Assembly: GCA_027924645.1 (NCBI GenBank)
Contig: BSBN01000781.1
Coordinates: 3,658,001-3,722,000 of the forward strand
DNA from: Cunninghamia lanceolata
Lineage: Eukaryota; Streptophyta; Pinopsida; Cupressales; Cupressaceae
Direction of reading: 5' to 3'
Length of the DNA stretch: 64,000 nt
This document shows positions 56,185 through 64,000 of the stretch, piece by piece. The translations under genes were made by a program, and so were the position numbers. A model generated the notes under the pieces. That model made no database searches, had not been told where the DNA came from, and saw only the letters and a program-made list of their open reading frames with translations. Each line of letters begins with the position of its first letter. The stretch's first letter is position 1.

Positions 56185-57366
56185 TTAGTTTCTGGAAGGA
56201 ATATCAGCACCAGATTCTGGTGTGGATCCATCCTCAACATTTTTTGTACTCCTCTTTACCCAAATCTTGTTCATCTCCCTTTGAATTTCTTCTGCATTCA
56301 CTTTTCCTTTTCCTTTATCTTGGTTTTGATTATGATGCGCCGAACCCTTTTTGTCTAGATTCTTACTTCTATAGAATTTGGCAATATGACCAGATCTATT
56401 GCAATTGTAGCAAACAACATTCTTTTGTATATTTGACTGATATCCTCTTGATCTACACTGATTAGCCATATGTCCCATTCTATTGCATGCAAAGCATCTA
56501 CCATTGAATGAATTATTTATTTGAATATTTCTACACTCATGAGATTTGTGACCATACCTTTTATAGTTGAAACATTGTCCAGAGAAGGATGAATTAGTCT
56601 AATTCATTCTTCTTCTGCACTAATTTTCTTTATGACCAAAGTTATTGCAATTGTGGCAGTATCCATTGAAGGATGGATATATTTGAGCATTTGGTTGCCT
56701 TACTAGAGGTCTTTTAGACCTATTCCTTGGTTTTCCTGATCCAAAGTTCTTCTGACTAGATCAAGAGCTTTCACCTTTCTCATACCCCAAGCCTTGCTTG
56801 TCATCTACCCACTTTTGGCTTTCAAGAAGAACTTCAAGTTGAGAAAAGCTTATCTTGAATTTTTCTTTGTATTCATTTGTTGTTTGAAGATCCCTTTTTA
56901 GAGTGTCAATCTAATTCTCAAGTTGTTCTTCATTATCTCTAGCTTTTTCAAGATTAGATTCTAGATGCCTGATTATTCTATCCATGTTGTGGCAGCCTTC
57001 TGACTTCTCCTTGAGAGATTGTTTTAAATTATCTTCAAGTTTTCTTTTCTCTTCAATTTCTTGGGTGAATTTCATAACCCCTGATTCCATTTCATGTCTT
57101 ACCATAATGACCTCTTTTGATAGCTTCTCACATAACTTGTTCTTCTCATTCAGATCTTCATCAGTATTATTAGCTTCACTTTGACTTGCTAATTGTTAAA
57201 GTAGTTCCTTTCTCTTTTTCATAGAGATACTCAGTTTCTCTTTTAGTTCATTTATGAATTCATCAGCCTGTTTGAGTCTTTCCTTCAATTCATTGACTTC
57301 AGAGTGAGATTGCTCAAGATCATCTAGGGCAGACTGAAGTTGTTCCCTCATACCATACACATCCAT
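56185..57366 (-). CDS. ORF1 of element C: coiled coil plus four CCHC knuckles
   Basis: About 394 codons from ATG 57366 (MDVYGMREQLQSALDDLEQS) to 56185, with a few stops (near 57197, 56912, 56760). The N-terminal half is a long coiled coil (LKEKLSISMKKRKELL, LESNLEKARDNEEQLEN). Four knuckles follow: CHNCNNFGHKEN-x-C (about 56630-56665), a second with its second Cys changed to Tyr (CFNYKRYGHKSHEC, about 56540-56580), an intact CFACNRMGHMANQC (about 56458-56500) and a fourth with its last Cys changed to Tyr (CYNCNRSGHIAKFY, about 56365-56405). It probably packages RNA in the way a Gag nucleocapsid does, but no capsid domain is recognisable. Tail KGKGKVNAEEIQREMNKIW is conserved with A and D. Confidence 0.78.
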
Positions 57367-57417
57367 TGGAATTCCCAGATCTTCCTCAAGCTGTTAGGCT
57401 ATGTTTGGAGGAACTTA

Positions 57418-57429
57418 GCTCTGATACCA
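57418..57429 (-). promoter_or_regulatory. Primer binding site, element C
   Basis: The - strand reads TGGTATCAGAGC, two bases inside the 5' LTR. Intact; initiator tRNA-Met type. Confidence 0.9.
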
Positions 57430-57431
57430 AT

Positions 57432-58528
57432 TATTGATAACTGAGAGGGGGGGTGAATTAGTTATCTTAACTTTCTGTTCTTCTTTAATAACTAGTGCAG
57501 CATCAAAACAAATAAGCATCCATAATCATGAAAGAAAAAACAAAGTCCATTCACATAACACAATGATTTTGACGTGGAAAACCCTGTTAAGGGAAAAACC
57601 ATGGGGTGACTAACCCAAGAATGTATTCTCTGTTAGAAGAATAGAAATACAAAAATGGCATTTGCCAATTGGGGCTCATTGCCTGAGCACACTGCTCACA
57701 AGAGGCTCACTGCCTACAAGAGACTCATTGTCTACAAGATACAAGAAATTAACAAGATACTTGAACTGAAGAGAAGCATCCACATATGCTGGGGTTCAGT
57801 TCCGGTTAGGCTCAATACACTAATCTACTGCACTTCATTCTTCCTCTTCTTTGGTGCTGTTGTCCTGTCACATACCAAACCTGTATTACTACTGTCACAC
57901 TGCTCTTCTGCTTTTCTTCATAACACACAACACACCACACACACATTCGCATTTAAATCCATCTGCTATATATATCTGCACCAATGATTTCAACACCTTT
58001 CTAGTCGGCATCTGGAATAGTCAATATTTTCCCAAACTCTGATCTGTCGGTTGAATCCTTGCTTATTAAGTGATACATATCAAGAAGATGCTTATAGAAG
58101 TCATCAATCATGTTGACCAATTATGAATGATACCTCAAGAAACTTGATTACCATCAATATCTTATCCGGATTAAGGTTTGATGCTCTGCCGGTTAGTTCT
58201 TCCTTAGTCTACTCTGCCAAATAGGAACCCAACACTTAGGTGTTCATATCTTTTCACTCTTACATCACCGGAGGCTCAATCTCTGGAATATATTAGTCAA
58301 GGTACTCCACTTGACTTCCCCAAGTTTGCGCTTTACTGAGATACTTCCTTTGAGAGATCCGGACCTGACTGTTGGACCTTGCTACATACTCTGTTCTTGC
58401 TTACCGGACTAAGATACACTTCAGTCTATCTTCCGGTATGGTCATATCATGTCCTGCGAATGTGTGGGATGGACTTTGTTGCCATCAATGACAACACTCA
58501 TGAATCCACAATGTGTCTCTTGCCAACA
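57432..58528 (-). repeat. 5' LTR of element C
   Basis: 1,097 bp, same length as the other LTR. The inner end reads TATTGATAAC on the + strand, so the terminal CA of the LTR has become TA. TATATATA at 57967-57974 is a plausible promoter box for - strand transcription. Confidence 0.9.
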
Positions 58529-58533
58529 TATAA
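58529..58533. repeat. Target duplication of element C, right
   Basis: TATAA, identical to 50981-50985. Confidence 0.9.
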
Positions 58534-59645
58534 TAGTGTATATTTCTTTACAACTATGTATTGATTTCTTATTCCAATGACAAATAATGGACTGAATGAT
58601 TCAACATCATAATTTTAGTAGCAAATCCCACAAATGTTGCAAGAAGTTCTTCTAATATTGTGTTGACTAAACTAGGCCTTAGTCTTATCATTAGTGCTAT
58701 CATTACTAGCCATTACATTTGAAGAGAATCAAGAATTACACACTCAATCTATTTTTGAACAAATTAGCTTTACAACAAGATGAGTCTTTGTGTAGACACC
58801 TAAAAACTACACATGCCCTAATTCAATAAATTATCCTAATTATTCCCATATTTTCCTAGGTCCTAATAACCTAGTCCCCTTCACATGATTTAATAAATAT
58901 TAATTTATTAAATCTCCCTTTTTACCACTTAACCACCTAAAAAAAGAATTAGAAAATAACTTTCTTTGCTAGAGTCTCTATCGTGGGTTTGCCCTACATC
59001 AGTTGGCCACCCAAAAGAAATAAACAAAAACCTGATCTGTTGTTCTATTTGCACATGAGAGGTTACCAAATCTAGCACAGATCCATCTTAAATTGATCTG
59101 GCACACACGGATGTATCCAAAATACTTCACTTGCATCCCACAAGCATATAGTTGTGAAAATACAAGGATTTGCACCTTGAGAGTATTTGGGACACCTCAT
59201 AACACATGCCAGGTCTAATTTGAGATGGATATGATCTAGAAGCACATGAAGACACTGCAAAATATAGATTACATCACAAAATGCCATTTCTATACATCCA
59301 TCGCACTATATAAAATATGTTTCATGTTGCTTTCCTTCCATTGGAGGGACCTTAAAACTTCTTATCTCGATATGTTATATTCTCCTTGATGATGTTCTTT
59401 TATACAAATTATTTTGTCAAAGAGACTTTAGAAGAACTCTTACTGATATGGTATGGTTTCTTTGATGATGTTTATTTTATTAGGGAGACTTGAAAGTAGC
59501 TCCTGCAGATATGGTGCAATCTCTTCAACACTGATAGTTTATGTTGTCTTTGCACATAATAGTATTCAAGCTAAAGCATGCTAGTACTATATAGGTTAAT
59601 GAGAGCATGTAAACTAGCATTATTCATGTTAATAAGTTTATAAGC
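58534..59645. other. Intron-like or intergenic sequence with an LTR scrap
   Basis: No coding pattern. At 58793 a TGTAGACACCTAAAAACT word followed by an AT palindrome (tttaataaatattaattta, about 58892-58910) resembles the start of the element III type LTR, here on the + strand. Its right end is not found. The remainder shows nothing I can name. Confidence 0.4.
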
Positions 59646-59665
59646 GATTGTATGCATTTTTTTAT
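59646..59665. repeat. Target duplication of SINE, left
   Basis: GATTGTATGCATTTTTTTAT, matching 60209-60228 at 19 of 20 bases. Confidence 0.75.
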
Positions 59666-60208
59666 TTCGTAAGCGTTGGAGGTCACAAGGGGGACCTCCT
59701 CCACATCAACATATCCACTTATCCAACTTAATCAATTTAGAGGCCACATAGAAACCACATGTTACTTGGGGGATTCGAACTTGGATCTCCATCATGAGAA
59801 CCATTTGGCCTATGCCATTCAACCACAACCCTGTTCACAAAATTAAGACCAGGGATGTACCCCTAGGCGACATGCAAATGCCCCACTCCACATGTCACGG
59901 GTAAGTCACAATACAAGATCTTGGAGGCCTCAAGAAATTTTACACTAGCCTGAGCTAGTGGGGGGCATCTCATAGAGGACATGGGGGTGGGCTTGGTTCC
60001 TTAATATGGTTACACTTGACCTTACCTCAAGGTGCCTCCATGGTGAAACATGGGGGTGGGCATTGATCCATGCATTGCCATAAGTGCGACCCCTACCTCT
60101 AGGTGTCCCCATGGCCACTACAAGGGAACCCCCACCTGGTGGGATTTGAACTTGGGTCTATGGTGTGAAACTCCTCGCTCCCCACCACTAGACCCAAACC
60201 TATTGGGT
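59666..60208 (-). mobile_element. Dimeric tRNA-derived SINE
   Basis: 543 bp between near-perfect 20-bp direct repeats. On the - strand it begins right at the repeat with a tRNA-like head: GGTCTAGTGGTGGGGAG (A-box-like) and AGTTCAAATCC (B box, 60142-60153). A second tRNA-like head with AAGTTCGAATCC (59771-59783) follows about 370 bases downstream, and the 3' end is next to an A-rich stretch (T-rich on the + strand). Length, pol III boxes and long target duplications are those of a SINE moved by LINE machinery. I cannot name the family. Confidence 0.65.
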
Positions 60209-60228
60209 GATTGTATGCATCTTTTTAT
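60209..60228. repeat. Target duplication of SINE, right
   Basis: GATTGTATGCATCTTTTTAT; see 59646-59665. Confidence 0.75.
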
Positions 60229-62744
60229 CTTTCATATTCTTGATCTATATCTTGTTACTAATTTGAAGTTTCTCCTTTTCTATTTTTCCTCGGCAGTGCT
60301 TACAACAAGAATTGCAAACATAATCATCTTCACTTCCTTTTGGTGAGGTATGTAATTTGCATCTTTCATATTCTCAAGGCATTTTTTATCATGTAATTTT
60401 AGTGACCTCAAGAAGCAATCTTGTTTCAACTCTTTTCATTGCTTGTATGGACCAAGCACTTAGCCAAGATTGAATCTTTGAATCCCACAGTCTAATTATG
60501 TGTCTTTCAATTGAAACTAGAATCCAACGCTACTCCACTTGTTTATTTTTGAAATCATCCTTCTAGATATCTCTTACTATCTAATTCTTTGTTGGTTTAG
60601 AATCATCTTATTATCAGGATTAATTTTGTTGAAAATTCATTGATATATTACATGTGTATACTGAAATTGTTAGAGGATGGGATCATGGTCTTTCAATGTA
60701 ATGTTTTGACCATTTCAAACCTTCCTCACACATTCCCTATAAACATGTTTGTGGGAAATTACATCAATTGGTGAGCTGGAAGTAGTTGAGAAGTTGTAGT
60801 AGACAGTTTGGATGACCTGTAATAGCAGTTCCAAATATCTAGCAGTAGTTTTTGCATCATTTTTAATCATAGGATAGTCCAATTATAAAGTGACATTCCC
60901 AAAGATGAGATAATTTGCACAAAAGGAAAAGAGGGTATTGAGTTTGATCTATACAATCAAAATTGCAAATCAGGGGCATAATGATGGTTTTTACTGGTAG
61001 GAGAAGAAGTTATTGCATTGAGATTTTGTATTCTAATACCAAGGAATGCTCCAAACTACAAGATGAATATGGTCACACGTTGAAGGTTTTAGACTATGAT
61101 TTGAGACAACATTCTTCACCTAGGAGAAAGGGTAGAATATTTTTCAATCAAGTCACCAAGAGATGAAGTCTCTTCAAGACAAAAGAAAAATCATTAAAGA
61201 CAGTCACCTTTTTTCAAAATATGACAGTCCCAAAAGGCATTGAAAGTCCAAGATGCTTGATTGTATAGAAGGCACACTACCCAAACTTTTGAAGAAAGCT
61301 ACAGTCTAAGTGACACATGTTAATAACTCAATTGGATAATTTGTTGACAAGAACCAACCCTAGTTTCTTATGGAATGCACAATATAGTGCATGTAGATCA
61401 CAGAATGGTGAAAGTACTAAGTCCAGTGGGATAGGAGACTGTTGCTAATGCCAAAGTTTAGTACTCACTGAGATTCAAATTGCACATGCTGATGAAGCAA
61501 TGTTAATGAGGGTAGCTGATAGAGTTAATGTGTGCACTCAGTGAAACCAAATGGTATCAAGGCACACCTCTGCAATAGATGCTTCACAATGCAAATTGGA
61601 AACTGATACCATTGAATTCAACCAGATATGTAAACAATGACTATTATAGGAAAGCACACTATCCATTCAAAATGTAGAGACACTGTTAAAGCACTACCAC
61701 TATCACAATACATCACTGTCTCAAGGTAAACATTAGTACCAATAAGATGACAATTACTTTTGCACCAACTAACAACCCTATCATATAGTTGATATCAAAC
61801 TCCTTTAAGAAGGAATAAGTAATGAAACACAAAGTACCTTTGCATTTTGCATCAAATACCTTTGACTTTTCAACATATATCAAGTATCAACATCATGAAA
61901 GCATTGTATTTTGGAAAATCCACACCACTATCACTACAAAAATTAGATAGGGGACTGCTTACACTCTCCATGTCATGCATACCCACTGTCAGTACTGTCA
62001 TTACACTTGCACTGTTACCATCAGTTTTACCAAACACACATTACATAGTCAAGTACTAAAAATATGCTTAGAGATCATTGGAAAAGCATCATAGTCTTGA
62101 CCAATAGTGATTGTGAGCACAAGAAAATAGTGACCAAGAGAAGCATCATTTCATTGTCTATTATCACTTGTCAAAACATTTCACAGTGTTGTAAAACACA
62201 GAGATACACTGTCCATACAAAGTGAATAGCACTATCAAGATGGAACTTGTGATCTACAAAGGCACTTGTATTGTATTGTGACTAAGATCACCATCTAAGC
62301 ATCAAAGCATTATTTAAAAACCATTGTCCAAAATCTATATCATACTGCAGATAATAAACATGAATGCCACTAACACCTTAACCTTATCATTGTCCATCAT
62401 AAACAAAAAATAGATCAATTGTGCATTTGCAAGTTCTAACACCACAGATAGTGAATTACAAAAAGATGTTGCAAAATGAATGGATGGCATTACTCACCCT
62501 ACAAACCACTGTCAATATTTTGCATATCACGGGATTCTTCAAGGGCTGGAAGTGTTTTGGTGTTGAACTCCTTTTCTTCTTGAAGCTACAACTTTAATCT
62601 CTGATTACTTTGTGGTAGAAGCACAGTTAATATCTCCTAACCATGATATGTAAAGGTTATGATATGTAGAAGCATAGTCAATATCTCTAGTAGAAGTGTT
62701 TTATTTTATAGGTTGATGGTTGCTATGTTGCATGAATCCTGTAG
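60229..62744. other. Non-coding sequence, possible exon relic at 60297-60348
   Basis: AT-rich with no clear gene. At 60297-60348 a 52-base segment lies between a good acceptor (tttttcctcggcag) and donor (gtatgt) and reads VLTTRI, weakly like the VLVTGL start of the second RRM of SR34-type proteins. From about 61440 to 62540 the words cactat and caccatt recur, but I find no border or terminal repeat. Confidence 0.35.
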
Positions 62745-62831
62745 AATGGGCTTGCTACTAAGGTGGAGAAGTCTAGGAAGCAATTGAAAGAGAGGAAGAA
62801 CAAATCTAAGAAGATCCATGGAGTCAAGAAG
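62745..62831 (+). CDS. RPS24: Ribosomal protein eS24, penultimate exon
   Basis: Twenty-nine codons between an acceptor (cctgtag, ending 62744) and a donor (gtaaat, from 62832): NGLATKVEKSRKQLKERKNK, then SKKIHGVKK. This is the basic C-terminal region of the small-subunit protein eS24 (plant RPS24), usually NGL-TK-EKSRKQ-KERKNRAKKIRGVKK. Both ends are phase 0. The reading is open and close to the family. eS24 is a structural component of the 40S subunit in the cytosol. Earlier exons are not visible upstream in the window, so either the preceding intron is very long or the gene is truncated. Confidence 0.88.
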
Positions 62832-62932
62832 GTAAATATTCTTTCAAAGAACATGTTAAAGTAAGTTACTTATTTGCTTTCTGTTACAAAGGGGCAATTT
62901 ACTTATTGCATTGATGGGTTCTGTTTGTGCAG

Positions 62933-62965
62933 ACCAAGGAAGGAGATGCAGTAAAGAAGAAGTAA
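62933..62965 (+). CDS. RPS24: Ribosomal protein eS24, last exon
   Basis: Follows an acceptor (ctgtttgtgcag, ending 62932) after a 101-base intron. It encodes TKEGDAVKKK and a TAA at 62963-62965, the usual Lys-rich end of eS24. Phase 0, intact splice sites. Confidence 0.88.
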   Translation, partial: TKEGDAVKKK

Positions 62966-63340
62966 TGCAACAATTAGCAATATTAAGCAAGTTTTGATAC
63001 ATTTATTCAGATTTTGAGATGTAAAAGCCCATGATGAAATATTTAGGCTTCATTTTTCAAGTAGTTCTTTCATCTTTTGGAGCTATATAAGCAAAAAATA
63101 GAGCATTGTAACTCAGTTTTCTCAGTCACAACACTAAGAAACACACTTTGTAACACATTTTTTAAAGAAAAGACACATATTTAAGTCTTGTATCTGATGT
63201 AAGAACACCTTTTCTCAATAAAATTTTAGTATTTTGCCTTCTTAATAGCTGTTTCATTATGTGCAAATGATTGATTGATTATGTTTTTCTATGTTTTATG
63301 TTTAAACCTCAAAAGCATTGTCTCATTTCCAACACTTTTA
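62966..63340 (+). other. 3' UTR and downstream of eS24
   Basis: AT-rich, non-coding. AATAAA at 63217-63222 is a candidate poly(A) signal; it lies 250 bases after the stop. Confidence 0.5.
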
Positions 63341-63738
63341 GGTAGAAATAAGTGAACAAAAACAATTAAATAAACTACCAAATGATGATAATTAAAAATT
63401 AAAATGACCAAATTTAATACCAATTAATGGAAATTAGTCATTTAAAATGACTAAATATACTACTAATTGATGTCAATTAAATTGACTAAATATACTACCA
63501 ATTGATAGAAATCGGTGAATAAATATGACTAAATCAATGACTAAATTAACGACTAAATATACTACCAAATTGATCAATCAAAACAACCAATAAAGGACTA
63601 AAAATGGTTTAGTCATAAATTTGGTCGCATTATAAATGACCAGTAATAAACTACTAATGGTCACGTGACCAAGCTTAGTCATTTATATGCAATGTTTAGT
63701 AGTTTTTTTAGTCATTTATTGTTGTTTTTCTACTAGTG
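63341..63738. mobile_element. CACTA (EnSpm-like) transposon end
   Basis: Ends in TTTTTCTACTAGTG at 63738, the reverse complement of a CACTAGTAGAAAAA terminus. The adjacent 400 bases hold many direct and inverted copies of an ATGACTAAAT / ATTTAGTCAT-type word with TACTACCAATTGAT spacers, as in the subterminal repeats of CACTA elements. The other end is not found, so the left border is approximate. Confidence 0.55.
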
Positions 63739-63928
63739 TGTACTCTATGAAAATCAACACAATGTCAATGCACCTCCTAGAGAAAAAGGGAAGTTTATCC
63801 CAAATCGGTTAGGACCTTACATCATCACTAAAGTGTTCGGATCAGGTGTGTATAGACTATCCAATATGTATGGTATGCCTCTTAAAGAACCTATCAATAC
63901 TATGCATTTACATAGATATTATGCTTAA
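63739..63928 (+). pseudogene. Gypsy integrase C-terminal fragment
   Basis: Open frame with LYENQHNVNAPPREKGKF, NRLGPYIITKV, then MHLHRYYA and a TAA at 63926-63928. This is the GPY/F-type end of Pol in gypsy elements such as Tat. The CACTA end interrupts it at 63738. Only the last 60 codons or so are present. Confidence 0.7.
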
Positions 63929-64000
63929 TCTCTTTTTTTCATTTATATGCTATCACTTTCTTTATAAAGAAAATGGATGGTAGATAGTAAATTTAAATTT

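Larger units (their letters stand above)
50986..58528 (-). mobile_element. Element C: complete copia-type LTR element without pol
   Basis: 7,543 bp with LTRs 50986-52082 and 57432-58528 (both 1,097 bp) and a perfect 5-bp target duplication TATAA (50981-50985, 58529-58533). The internal 5.35 kb reads on the - strand: primer site, ORF1 (57366-56185), spacer, ORF2 (55543-52336) and polypurine tracts. No protease, integrase, RT or RNase H was found in any frame I read. In the first 260 bases or so the two LTRs differ at roughly 16 positions by hand count, mostly transitions. It is the best copy of the A/C/D family. Confidence 0.9.

Noticed and set aside
59771..60153. Genuine tRNA genes on the - strand
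   Set aside because: Pol III box words are present, but the cloverleaf is not closed and the pair lies within an insertion flanked by long direct repeats; a SINE explains it.
60050..60346. 98-codon open frame on the + strand
   Set aside because: It crosses the SINE antisense and runs on into intron-like sequence; no similarity to any protein recognised.
61932..61950. CACTACAAAAATTAG as the left end of the CACTA element at 63.7 kb
   Set aside because: Only the first five bases agree with the right terminus, there is no matching flanking triplet and no subterminal repeats follow.

Overview
The window is plant nuclear DNA of the kind found in very large, repeat-dominated genomes. Conifer or another gymnosperm is a reasonable guess, but nothing here proves it. 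Almost everything from 1 to about 58.5 kb is LTR retrotransposon, mostly decayed and nested several deep. Only two pieces look like host genes: the first two coding exons of an SR-type splicing factor (50.2-50.8 kb, probably a relic) and the last two exons of ribosomal protein eS24 (62.7-63.0 kb).

Layout. A Ty3/gypsy chromovirus on the + strand (I) starts inside its 5' LTR at base 1 and ends in a broken 3' LTR at 25.65 kb. Three insertions split it. Element A (132-7490, - strand) sits in its 5' LTR. A Ty1/copia element B (9145-15354, +) and a second chromovirus II (15397-21444, -) sit back to back in its gag gene. From 25.65 kb comes element III, a Tat-like gypsy element on the - strand that has lost gag, the RT palm and RNase H. 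Its 5' LTR is cut at 31,050 by element IV, a Tekay/Del-like chromovirus (-). IV loses its own 5' end near 35.4-35.9 kb, where the sequence passes into element D, a truncated relative of A. D is split by V (36,627-47,584), a tandem LTR-internal-LTR-internal-LTR chromovirus flanked by one 5-bp target duplication. After D's LTR (to 49,509) come the SR exons, then element C (50,986-58,528, -), complete with a perfect TATAA duplication, then an LTR scrap, a dimeric tRNA-derived SINE with a 20-bp duplication, the eS24 exons, a CACTA transposon end and a last gypsy integrase tail.

The most unusual content is the A/C/D family. These have copia-type LTRs, an initiator-Met-type primer site and clustered polypurine tracts, but no protease, integrase, reverse transcriptase or RNase H. 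They carry two open frames instead. ORF1 is a coiled coil followed by four CCHC zinc knuckles. ORF2 is a protein of about 1,070-1,100 codons that I cannot assign to any family. Copies A and C are clearly homologous along both frames. The terminal signals of A/C/D match those of the pol-bearing copia B, including a U5 hairpin that keeps pairing through compensatory and wobble changes. The simplest reading is that B-type elements mobilise A/C/D in trans while A/C/D supply their own RNA-binding and unknown proteins.

Limits: element borders come from comparing copies by eye, and domain calls from motif recognition. Stops and frameshifts are described as they stand. No identities, dates or database matches were computed.
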